Positions 41,751-49,392 of a stretch of 64,000 nucleotides of DNA are shown here, piece by piece. The position numbers and the translations under genes are program-made. Every line of letters begins with the position of its first letter. Position 1 is the first letter of the stretch. The notes beneath the pieces were generated by a model. The model was given only the letters and a program-made list of their open reading frames with translations, made no database searches and was not told where the DNA came from. This DNA is from Saccharopolyspora elongata (GTDB lineage Bacteria > Actinomycetota > Actinomycetes > Mycobacteriales > Pseudonocardiaceae), in the NCBI RefSeq assembly GCF_004348985.1, contig NZ_SMKW01000041.1:1-64000 (forward strand). The letters are read 5' to 3'.

Positions 41751-41791
41751 GTTAGTCATCGTTAACGCGACCGATGTTAACGATGACTAAC
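41751..41791. promoter_or_regulatory. Perfect 16-bp inverted-repeat operator
   Basis: GTTAGTCATCGTTAAC (41751-41766) and its exact complement (41776-41791) flank a 9-bp spacer, in the 86-bp gap between accD1 and the divergent TetR gene. Almost certainly the TetR binding site controlling both directions. Confidence 0.88.
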
Positions 41792-41814
41792 ACCTGCGTC
41801 TAGTATCGACGCTG

Positions 41815-42387
41815 ATGTCCACCGATGCAGCCAAGCCGTCCCGCCGCGAGCAGATCCTCACCGCCGCGGCGGAGAAGTTCGCGCGCTCCGGCTTCCACGG
41901 CGTCGGCATCGACGACATCGGCGCCGCCGTCGGCATCTCCGGGCCCGGCCTGTACCGGCACTTCCGCAGCAAGGACGCGATGCTCGCGGAGCTGCTCACC
42001 GGCATCAGCGACCGGCTGCTGCTCGGCGGCCAGGACCGGGTGGGCGCCGCCGCGGACCCACGCGACGCGCTGGACCGGCTGGTGCGCTGGCACGTCGAGT
42101 TCGCGCTGGCCAACCCGGCGCTGATCACCGTGCACATGCGCGACCTGGACAGCCTCGCCGAGACCGACCGGCACAAGGTCCGCGAGCTGCAGCGCAGCTA
42201 CGTCGAGGTCTGGGTGGACGTGCTGTGCCAGGTCCGGCCGGACCTGGACCGCCCGACCGCGCGCGCCGCCGCGCACGCGGTGTTCGGCCTGATCAACTCG
42301 ACGCCCTACAGCGCCCACCTGGACGCCGAAGCGATGTCCCGGCTGCTGCACCGGATGGCCCTCGCCGCCATCGAGAACGCGGCCTGA
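41815..42387 (+). CDS. TetR-family regulator of the leucine-degradation operon
   Basis: A 190-residue regulator: HTH (REQILTAAAEKFARSGFHGV, GIDDIGAAVGISGPGLYRHF) and a helical ligand domain ending in AHAVFGLINSTPYSAHLDAE. The GPGLYRHF recognition helix is the type found in regulators of acyl-CoA genes (Rv2506/KstR2-like style). Divergent from accD1 with a perfect operator in between, so it most likely represses the operon until an acyl-CoA binds. Convergent with an MFS gene only 6 bp away. Confidence 0.88.
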   Translation: MSTDAAKPSRREQILTAAAEKFARSGFHGVGIDDIGAAVGISGPGLYRHFRSKDAMLAELLTGISDRLLLGGQDRVGAAADPRDALDRLVRWHVEFALANPALITVHMRDLDSLAETDRHKVRELQRSYVEVWVDVLCQVRPDLDRPTARAAAHAVFGLINSTPYSAHLDAEAMSRLLHRMALAAIENAA

Positions 42388-42393
42388 GCAGGG

Positions 42394-43779
42394 TCACGCG
42401 CGGGAGCCCTTTCCGAGCAGTGCGGCGACGAGCAGCGCACCGAAGGCGAGGAGCGCAGCCGCGATGGTGAGCGCCAGCGAGAAACCCTCCGACGGATCGG
42501 CGTCCTGGGCGCGACCTGCGGCCAGGGCGACCAGCACCGCCACCCCCACTGCGCCGCCGACCTGCTGGACGGAGCTCAAGATGGCCGAGCCGAGGCCGGC
42601 GTCCTGCTCGGTGGTGCCCTCAACCGCGCCGATCGCCAGGGCGGGATTGCCCAGACCGCATCCGAGGCTCGTGACGAGCATGCCGGGCAGCACGACCGTC
42701 GCGTAGTCGTCGCCCGGTGCCACGCCGGCCAGCAGGAGCAGGCCGACCGCGCCGATCAGGAAGGCCGCGACGAGCGTCCGGCGCATCCCGAACCTGATCA
42801 CCGCGCGGGACGAGAACCACAGGCCGGTGAGCATGCCGGCGGCGTAGGGCATGTAGGCGAGGCCGGCCCTCAGCGGCGGGTAACCGAGCACGGTCTGCAG
42901 GTGCACCATCAGCAGGAAGGCCATCGCGAAGAAGGCGGCGGAGAACAGCAACGACGCGCAGTTGGCCACCGCGCGGATGCGGACGGCCAGGAACGACAAC
43001 GGCACGAGCGGTTCAGCAGCGCGCGCCTCGACCGCCACGAACGACGCTGCCAAGGCGCCAGCGAGGACGAGGGGGCCGACGGCGGCGATGTCGCCCCACC
43101 CCGAATCCGCGGTCTGGAGCAGGCCGTAGACCAGGGACACGAGGGCGCCGGTGCCCAGCACCGCGCCCGGAACGTCCACCCGTCCCGGCCGACCCGCCCG
43201 GCTCTCCGCGACGAGACGCGGGAGCAGCGCGAGGGCCGCGACCGCGATCGGCAGGTTGATCAGGAAGATCCAGCGCCAGGACGCGAGACCGGTCAGCGCG
43301 CCGGAAATCACCAGGCCCGCCGTGCCGCCCAGCCCGGCGATGCCGCCCCAGATGCCGAGCGCCCTGGCTCGCTCCTCGGAACCGGGGAACAGCAGCGTGA
43401 TCAGCGCCAACGCGGCCGGGCTCGCCATGGCCGCGCCCGTGCCCTGGGCGAATCGTCCGGCCACGAGCTGCCAGGGCTCCTGCGCGATCCCGCAGACGAG
43501 GCTCGCCGCGCCGAACAGCGCCACACCGCTCAGGAAGACGCGGCGGCGGCCGAACAGGTCGGCCGCGCGGCCGAACAGCAGCAACAGGCCGCCGAAGGCG
43601 ACGAAGTACGCGTTGACGACCCAGGTCAGGCCCGCGGCGCTGAAGCCGAGGTCGTCCCGGAGGCTGGACAGCGCGACGCTCACCACGGTGTCGTCCAGGA
43701 CGAGCATGAACTGCACGAAGCACAGGACCACCAGGGCCGGCCCGCGGCGGCCTGCGGCCACGGTGGATGTCGTCGTCAT
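42394..43779 (-). CDS. MFS drug exporter, DHA2 type
   Basis: A 461-residue membrane protein, about 14 helices: FVQFMLVLDDTVVSVALSSL in helix 1 (Asp pair typical of DHA2), LLLFGRAADLFGRRRVFLSG motif A, LASWRWIFLINLPIAVAALA motif C. It resembles the transporter at 3310 but is not a recent duplicate. AraC-family gene divergent, 127 bp away, is the probable regulator. Substrate unknown. Confidence 0.87.
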   Translation of the reverse strand: MTTTSTVAAGRRGPALVVLCFVQFMLVLDDTVVSVALSSLRDDLGFSAAGLTWVVNAYFVAFGGLLLLFGRAADLFGRRRVFLSGVALFGAASLVCGIAQEPWQLVAGRFAQGTGAAMASPAALALITLLFPGSEERARALGIWGGIAGLGGTAGLVISGALTGLASWRWIFLINLPIAVAALALLPRLVAESRAGRPGRVDVPGAVLGTGALVSLVYGLLQTADSGWGDIAAVGPLVLAGALAASFVAVEARAAEPLVPLSFLAVRIRAVANCASLLFSAAFFAMAFLLMVHLQTVLGYPPLRAGLAYMPYAAGMLTGLWFSSRAVIRFGMRRTLVAAFLIGAVGLLLLAGVAPGDDYATVVLPGMLVTSLGCGLGNPALAIGAVEGTTEQDAGLGSAILSSVQQVGGAVGVAVLVALAAGRAQDADPSEGFSLALTIAAALLAFGALLVAALLGKGSRA

Positions 43780-43906
43780 TCCGTCGTCCTGTCGCGGCGC
43801 TCTTGGCGATGATCAGTCGGCATGCCACGACGCTATGCACCGGCCAATCTGTCCGCGATGCGCTACCAGGCCGAATGATGTCGCGCTGAGGACATAGGCT
43901 GGCGAC

Positions 43907-44671
43907 ATGGCCGAGGCAATCACGGGCGCCGTCCCGCCCGGGGTCGGGGCGATCGTCGTCGGCAACTTCCCGCTGTCGTCGGGGCAGTGGTTCGAGGAGC
44001 ACAGCCATCCGCAGCACCAGCTGGCCTGGACCCGGCGCGGCGTGCTCGGCGTGGCCGTGGGGGACGTCCACTGGGTCCTGCCGCCCACCCTGGCGCTGTG
44101 GCTGCCCCGTGGGGTCGTGCACCGGACCGGCGCGACCCGCGATGCGGTGCTGAGCAGCCTCTACTTCGAGCCGGACCGGTGCGCCCTGGACTGGGCCGAG
44201 CCCACGCCGGTCGGGGTGGACGGGCTGCTGGCGCAGCTGATCGCGTACCTGGGCCGCGACGATCTCGCCGATGACGCGCGGCTGCGCGGCGAGGCGGTCG
44301 TGTTCGACCTGCTGCGCCCCCTGCCCGCCACGCCCATCGACGTGCCGCGCCCGGCCGACGAACGCGTCCGCGCCGTGGCGGATGCGCTGCTCGCCGACCC
44401 CGCGGACCAGCGGGGCATGGAAGCGCACGCCCGGGCCGTCGGGGTGAGCCGCCGCACCCTGACGCGGCTGTTCGTCCACGACACCGGCATGTCCTTCGAC
44501 CGCTGGCGCACCCACGCGCGGCTCCGCGCCGCGCTGGCCCTCCTCGCCGAGGGCCGGCCGGTCTCGCGGGTCGCGCACGCCGTCGGGTACGCGACGCCGA
44601 GCGCGTTCCTCGCCGCGTTCAAACGCACCGTCGGGACGTCTCCGAGCCGCTACCTCGGCGGCGATGCCTAG
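43907..44671 (+). CDS. AraC-family regulator with cupin sensor domain
   Basis: A 254-residue protein: N-terminal cupin (QWFEEHSHPQHQLAWTRRGV, GDVHWVLPPTLALWLPRGVV, HRTGATRDAVLSSLYFEPDR) and C-terminal double HTH (ARAVGVSRRTLTRLFVHDTG, LAEGRPVSRVAHAVGYATPS, AFKRTVGTSPSRYL). Architecture resembles NimR, which controls a neighbouring MFS exporter; here too an MFS gene is divergent. Ligand unknown. Confidence 0.87.
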   Translation: MAEAITGAVPPGVGAIVVGNFPLSSGQWFEEHSHPQHQLAWTRRGVLGVAVGDVHWVLPPTLALWLPRGVVHRTGATRDAVLSSLYFEPDRCALDWAEPTPVGVDGLLAQLIAYLGRDDLADDARLRGEAVVFDLLRPLPATPIDVPRPADERVRAVADALLADPADQRGMEAHARAVGVSRRTLTRLFVHDTGMSFDRWRTHARLRAALALLAEGRPVSRVAHAVGYATPSAFLAAFKRTVGTSPSRYLGGDA

Positions 44672-44739
44672 CCCGGCCGATTGCGGGTGGTCGCGGGCGG
44701 GTTGAGACTGGGTTGGTCCCGGGTCCGCAGGAGACGAGC

Positions 44740-46458
44740 ATGGCCACCGCCAGGATCGAACCCACCCAGGTTCCGACCCGGTCGCGCACCACGCCGCGAC
44801 CGGTCAAGGGCAGGCGCTTGGTCCCGTGGCTGCGCACCACCGATCCCAAGGACATCGGGATCCTCTACCTGATCGCCTCGTTCTTCTTCTTCATCGCCGG
44901 CGGCGCGATGGCGCTGCTGATCCGCGGCGAACTCGCCGGGCCCGGACTGCAGTTCCTCTCCCAGGAGCAGTACAACCAGCTGTTCACCATGCACGGCACG
45001 ATCATGCTGCTGCTGTTCGCCACGCCCATCGTGTTCGGCTTCGCCAACGTCGTGCTGCCGCTGCAGATCGGGGCGCCGGACGTGGCGTTCCCGCGGCTGA
45101 ACGCGCTGTCGTTCTGGCTGTTCCTGTTCGGCGGGCTGATCGTGCTGAGCGGGTTCCTGCTGCCGGGCGGCGCCGCCGACTTCGGCTGGACCGCCTACGC
45201 GCCGCTATCGCGCGGGATGTTCAGCCAGGGACCGGGCGGCGACGTGTGGGCGGCCGGGCTGATCCTCAGCGGGCTGGGCACGATCCTGGGCGCCGTCAAC
45301 ATGATCACCACGCTGGTCTGCCTGCGCTGCCCCGGCATGACGATGTGGCGGATGCCGATCTTCTGCTGGAACATCCTGGCCACCAGCCTGCTGATCCTGA
45401 TGGCGTTCCCGATCCTGGCCGCCGCGCTGTTCGGGCTCCTGGTCGACCGGCACCTCGGCGGGCACGCGTTCGACCCGGCCAACGGCGGCGCCATCCTGTT
45501 CCAGCACCTGTTCTGGTTCTTCGGTCACCCCGAGGTCTACATCGTGGCGCTGCCGTTCTTCGGCATCGTCACCGAGATCCTCCCGGTGTTCAGCCGGAAA
45601 CCGCTGTTCGGCTACACCGGCCTGGTGTTCGCCACGCTGATGATCATGGGCTTGTCGATGATCGTGTGGGCGCACCACATGTTCGCCACCGGCGCGGTGC
45701 TGCTGCCGTTCTTCTCGTTCGCGACGTTCCTGATCGCGGTGCCGACCGGCATCAAGTTCTTCAACTGGATCGGCACCATGTGGCGCGGCCAGCTGACCTT
45801 CGAGTCGCCGATGCTGTTCTCGGTCGGCTTCCTGGTGACGTTCCTGCTGGGCGGGCTGACCGGCATCCTGCTCGCGGCGCCGCCGCTGGACTTCCACATC
45901 ACCGACACCTACTTCGTGGTCGCGCACTTCCACTACGTGCTGTTCGGCACGATCGTGTTCGCGGTGTTCGCCGGGGTGTACTTCTGGTTCCCCAAGATGA
46001 CCGGCCGGATGATGGACGAGCGGCTGGGCAAGCTGCACTTCTGGCTGACCTTCGTCGGGTTCCACACCACGTTCCTGGTGCAGCACTGGCTGGGCGCCGA
46101 GGGGATGCCGCGGCGCTACGCCGACTACCTGGCCTCCGACGGCTTCACCGCGCTGAACATCGTGTCGAGCATCGGCGCGTTCGTGCTGGGCGCTTCGATC
46201 CTGCCGTTCCTGTACAACGTCTTCACCAGCTACCGGTTCGGCGCGGTGGTCGACGTGGACGACCCGTGGGGGCACGGGAACTCGCTGGAGTGGGCCACGT
46301 CCTGCCCGCCGCCGCGGCACAACTTCGCCGCGCTGCCGCGGATCCGCTCGGTCCGGCCCGCGTTCGAGCTGCACTACCCGCACATGGTCGAGCGCATGGG
46401 TCGGGAGGCGCACGCCAGCCTGCGGCCCGGTGCGAAACAAGAATCGTTCGGCGAGTGA
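44740..46458 (+). CDS. ctaD: Cytochrome c oxidase subunit I
   Basis: The catalytic haem-copper subunit of aa3-type oxidase; 572 residues, 12 membrane helices. Haem a ligand His in FTMHGTIMLLLF, CuB ligands in FGHPEVYI (His-Tyr cross-link pair) and WAHHMF, haem a3/a ligands in VVAHFHYVLF. ATG 44740 has AGGAG at 6 nt. No other oxidase subunit gene lies nearby, so it is a detached ctaD, as is frequent in actinobacteria. Its stop codon lies within the inverted repeat preceding the MarR gene. Confidence 0.95.
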   Translation: MATARIEPTQVPTRSRTTPRPVKGRRLVPWLRTTDPKDIGILYLIASFFFFIAGGAMALLIRGELAGPGLQFLSQEQYNQLFTMHGTIMLLLFATPIVFGFANVVLPLQIGAPDVAFPRLNALSFWLFLFGGLIVLSGFLLPGGAADFGWTAYAPLSRGMFSQGPGGDVWAAGLILSGLGTILGAVNMITTLVCLRCPGMTMWRMPIFCWNILATSLLILMAFPILAAALFGLLVDRHLGGHAFDPANGGAILFQHLFWFFGHPEVYIVALPFFGIVTEILPVFSRKPLFGYTGLVFATLMIMGLSMIVWAHHMFATGAVLLPFFSFATFLIAVPTGIKFFNWIGTMWRGQLTFESPMLFSVGFLVTFLLGGLTGILLAAPPLDFHITDTYFVVAHFHYVLFGTIVFAVFAGVYFWFPKMTGRMMDERLGKLHFWLTFVGFHTTFLVQHWLGAEGMPRRYADYLASDGFTALNIVSSIGAFVLGASILPFLYNVFTSYRFGAVVDVDDPWGHGNSLEWATSCPPPRHNFAALPRIRSVRPAFELHYPHMVERMGREAHASLRPGAKQESFGE

Positions 46459-46466
46459 ACGATTCT
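46440..46466. promoter_or_regulatory. Perfect 10-bp inverted repeat before the MarR gene
   Basis: AGAATCGTTC (46440-46449) and GAACGATTCT (46457-46466), 7-bp spacer, 13 bp before the MarR start and covering the ctaD stop codon (46456-46458). Likely autoregulatory MarR operator. Confidence 0.75.
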
Positions 46467-46479
46467 GTACAGTGTTCGC

Positions 46480-46947
46480 GTGGCAGCAGACCTCCCCGCG
46501 CCCGGTGTTTCGTTCCTGCTCACGCAGCTGGGCGCGCACGCCACGGCGAAGTTCGCCGCCCGCGTCGGCGAGCTCGGCCTGACCCCGCCCCAGGTGGGCA
46601 TGCTGCGGATGATCTCCGCGCAGCCGGGCCTGAGCCAGCAGGCGCTGGCCGGGAACCTCGGGATGCTGCCGAGCAAGGTCGTCACGTTCGTCGACGAGCT
46701 GGAGGGCCGCGGCCTGGTCACCCGCACCCGCAGCACCCGCGACCGCCGGGTCCACGAGCTCACCCTCACCGAGGCGGGGACCGAGCTGCTGGACGAGGTC
46801 CACGCGGTGGCGGCCGAGCACGAGGCCGACTTCTGCCAGGCCCTCGACCAGGACGAACGGGCCCGGCTCAAGTCCCTCCTGGAGCGCCTGGCGAACAGCC
46901 ACGACCTGACACCCGGCGTCCACCCCGGCTACCGCACCATCCGCTGA
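46480..46947 (+). CDS. MarR-family regulator
   Basis: A 155-residue winged-helix protein: GLTPPQVGMLRMISAQPGLS, QQALAGNLGMLPSKVVTFVD, ELEGRGLVTRTRSTRDRRVH. GTG start at 46480. Preceded by a perfect inverted repeat. Regulators of this type respond to phenolic compounds or oxidants; target genes besides itself are not obvious, though ctaD read-through could be affected. Confidence 0.85.
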   Translation: MAADLPAPGVSFLLTQLGAHATAKFAARVGELGLTPPQVGMLRMISAQPGLSQQALAGNLGMLPSKVVTFVDELEGRGLVTRTRSTRDRRVHELTLTEAGTELLDEVHAVAAEHEADFCQALDQDERARLKSLLERLANSHDLTPGVHPGYRTIR

Positions 46948-47023
46948 CGTACTACCAGCGCGGTATCGACCGGTACGCCCCGGGGAAGACGCGTCGTCGC
47001 GGGCTCGTCCGTACCGTGAATGC

Positions 47024-48175
47024 GTGAACCAGCACGCGCGGCCCAGGCAGGTGTGGCTGGACGTCCTGCTCGCGGTGATCGTGTTCGCGATCATCGTCGG
47101 CACGTCGATGGTGAACCGGCCCGCCGAGCTGCCATGGACCGCCGGGCTCGGCGCCGTCCTGTGCGGCCTGCTCGTCTTCCGCCGCCGCTGGCCGATCCCG
47201 GTCCTCGCGTGCACCGGCCTCGGCTCGGTCGTCTACCTGGCTTTCGGCTCGCCGCCCCGCCCGCTCCTGCTCACCGCTCTGGTCGCGCTGTTCACCGTGG
47301 CGACGCTGTCCGAGCGGCGGACGGCCTGGACGGCGGGCGCGATCACCGCTGCGGCGCTGGCCGGGTCGTCACTGCTGTCGGCGCACTGGCCGTGGCTGCT
47401 GCCGGACGTGCTCGGCGTGCTCGCCTGGTCGGGCATGGCCATCGCCGCCGGAGACGCCGTGCGCAGCCGGCGGGCGTATGTGGCCGAGATCGAGGAGCGC
47501 GCCCGGCGCGCGGAGCGGAACCGGGACGAAGAGGCGCGGCGGCGCGTCGTGGAGGAGCGGCTGCGCATCGCGCGCGAACTGCACGACGTGCTCGCGCACC
47601 ACATCGCGTTGATCAACGTCCAGGCCGGCGTGGCCGCGCACATGCTCGACAGCGAGCCGCAGCAGAGCCGGACCGCGCTGGCGCACATCCGGACCGCGAG
47701 CCGCTCCGCGCTGGAAGGCCTGCGCACGACGGTCGGGTTGCTGCGGCAGGACGGCGAGTCCGTCGCGCCGACGGCTCCGACGGCGGGGCTCGCGCAGCTC
47801 GATGAGCTGATCTCGTCGTTCCGCAGCGCCGGGCTGGTGGTCGAAACCGCCGTCGAAGGCACCGCCGCGGCCTTGCCGGACGCGGTGGATCTGGCCGCCT
47901 ACCGGGTGATCCAGGAATCGCTGACCAACGTGCACAAGCACGCCGGGCCGGCGACCGCCACCGTGCACCTCGACTACACCGGCACCGAGCTCCGGCTGTC
48001 CGTCGTCGACGACGGTCGCGGCGCTCCCTCGGTGGACGCCGGGCAGGGGCACGGCATCATCGGCATGCGGGAACGGGTGACCGCGCTCGGCGGCCGGCTC
48101 GCCGCAGGCCCGCGAACCGCAGGAGGATTTCAAGTGCAGGCATGCCTTCCGCTGCCGAAGGACGACCGGTCGTGA
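47024..48175 (+). CDS. Sensor histidine kinase, NarL/DesK type
   Basis: A 383-residue membrane kinase: about five N-terminal membrane helices (VWLDVLLAVIVFAIIVGTSM to VLGVLAWSGMAIAAGDAV) without extracellular domain, a coiled linker (EERARRAERNRDEEARRRVV), HisKA_3 phosphoacceptor in IARELHDVLAHHIALINVQA (His in RELHD) and an HATPase with VIQESLTNVHKHA and GQGHGIIGMRERV. GTG start, probably leaderless. The stop overlaps the response-regulator start by 4 bp (GTGA). Confidence 0.9.
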   Translation: MNQHARPRQVWLDVLLAVIVFAIIVGTSMVNRPAELPWTAGLGAVLCGLLVFRRRWPIPVLACTGLGSVVYLAFGSPPRPLLLTALVALFTVATLSERRTAWTAGAITAAALAGSSLLSAHWPWLLPDVLGVLAWSGMAIAAGDAVRSRRAYVAEIEERARRAERNRDEEARRRVVEERLRIARELHDVLAHHIALINVQAGVAAHMLDSEPQQSRTALAHIRTASRSALEGLRTTVGLLRQDGESVAPTAPTAGLAQLDELISSFRSAGLVVETAVEGTAAALPDAVDLAAYRVIQESLTNVHKHAGPATATVHLDYTGTELRLSVVDDGRGAPSVDAGQGHGIIGMRERVTALGGRLAAGPRTAGGFQVQACLPLPKDDRS

Positions 48176-48843
48176 CCATCCGCGTGCTGCTCGCCGACGA
48201 CCAGTCCCTGGTGCGGGCCGGATTCCGGGTGCTCATCGACTCCGCGCCCGACCTGGCGGTCGTCGGCGAGGCTTCCACCGGCCGGGAGGCGGTCTCGCTG
48301 GCCCGCAGCACCCGGGCCGACGTGGTGCTGATGGACATCCGGATGCCCGACCTCGACGGGCTGGCCGCGACCCGCGAGATCACCGCCGACGAAGACCTGG
48401 CCGGGGTCCGGGTGCTGGTCCTGACGACCTTCGAGATCGACGAGTACGTGTTCGCCGCGCTGCGGGCGGGCGCGAGCGGATTCCTCGGCAAGGGTGTGGA
48501 ACCCGAAGAGCTCATCGACGCGGTCCGCGTCGTCGCGGGCGGCGAGGCGCTCCTCTCGCCGCTGGCGGTGCGCAGCCTGATCGCCCGGTTCCTGGCGCAG
48601 CCGGAGCAGCCGGTCGACGCCGATCCGCAGCGGCTCGCGGTGCTGACCGCGCGGGAGCGCGAGGTGTTGGTGCTGGTCGCCGCCGGGTTGTCGAACGAGG
48701 AGATCGCGGAGCGGCTGTTCGTCAGCCCGCTGACCGCGAAGACCCACGTGAACCGGTCGATGATGAAGCTCGGCGCGCGGGACCGCGCCCAGCTGGTGGT
48801 GATCGCTTACGAAACCGGCCTGGTCCGCCCTGGCGCCGCCTGA
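48172..48843 (+). CDS. LuxR/NarL-family response regulator
   Basis: A 223-residue regulator cotranslated with the kinase: receiver domain with acidic pair ADDQSLVRAGF and phosphoacceptor Asp in ADVVLMDIRMPDLDGL, Thr/Lys in VLVLTTFE and GASGFLGKGVEP, and a C-terminal LuxR HTH (LTAREREVLVLVAAGLSNEE, AERLFVSPLTAKTHVNRSMM). Start GTG 48172. Target genes not evident; downstream RND pump gene is 550 bp away. Confidence 0.92.
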   Translation: MTIRVLLADDQSLVRAGFRVLIDSAPDLAVVGEASTGREAVSLARSTRADVVLMDIRMPDLDGLAATREITADEDLAGVRVLVLTTFEIDEYVFAALRAGASGFLGKGVEPEELIDAVRVVAGGEALLSPLAVRSLIARFLAQPEQPVDADPQRLAVLTAREREVLVLVAAGLSNEEIAERLFVSPLTAKTHVNRSMMKLGARDRAQLVVIAYETGLVRPGAA

Positions 48844-48896
48844 TCCGGAAGCTTTCTTCCAGCCCCACCACCCACACCGGTGCCGGTATCGGAACC

Positions 48897-48944
48897 CCGC
48901 AATTTCAATGGAAATCAGAGGTCCGATTTCCATTGAAATTGCGG
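48897..48944. repeat. Perfect 20-bp inverted repeat, family A copy 2
   Basis: CCGCAATTTCAATGGAAATC (48897-48916) pairs exactly with 48925-48944 around AGAGGTCC; same arms as 7346-7399 with inverted loop. Confidence 0.85.
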
Positions 48945-48991
48945 AAGTTGTCCACAGCCGTCGGAGTGTCATGGCCCGACACGCCGGTGGT

Positions 48992-49039
48992 CCGCAAGTT
49001 CCATTGAAATCGAAGGTTCGATTTCAATGGAACTTGCGG
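48992..49039. repeat. Perfect 23-bp inverted repeat, family A copy 3 (variant)
   Basis: Arms 48992-49014 and 49017-49039 are exact complements with a 2-nt loop. The ends CCGCAA/TTGCGG match the family, but the inner motif TTCCATTGAAATCGAA is the opposite strand of the TTTCAATGGAAAT core of copies 1 and 2, so the inside is flipped. Confidence 0.85.
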
Positions 49040-49392
49040 GACACCCGATGGGTGGGGGACGGGGCGCCTCTGGAGGCGCTTGGGGCGTCGGTACTGCGTT
49101 CGCAGTACGTCGAGGTGTCCGCGTTGGGCGGACGCGAATTCCGTTCCCACCGACCATCGTGGACACCGGGCGACCGGCACCGCCGCCTGGTCACCCGTGC
49201 TGCGCATGCCGCGGACCGATGCCGATCGGCTCGGGTCGGCGGACACTGCCGCGGTGCGAGGTGAGTCCCACACCGGCGAGCGGGCGACTCCGCTCCCGGA
49301 ACCGAACCTGCGCGGATTCGGGCCTGCCCAGCGGCTTGGCGGCATGCGAACCCGGTCCACGCGGCCCGCCGATCTGAAGGAACCACCCCGAC
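49040..49392. other. Gene-free stretch with further hairpins before the RND gene
   Basis: Contains GTACTGCG-TT-CGCAGTAC (49091-49108), GGCGCCTC/GAGGCGC (about 49058-49074) and GTCCGC/GCGGAC (about 49117-49132), then unremarkable sequence. No gene is supported. It forms, with the two family A palindromes, a 240-bp tract of tandem stems. Confidence 0.6.
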
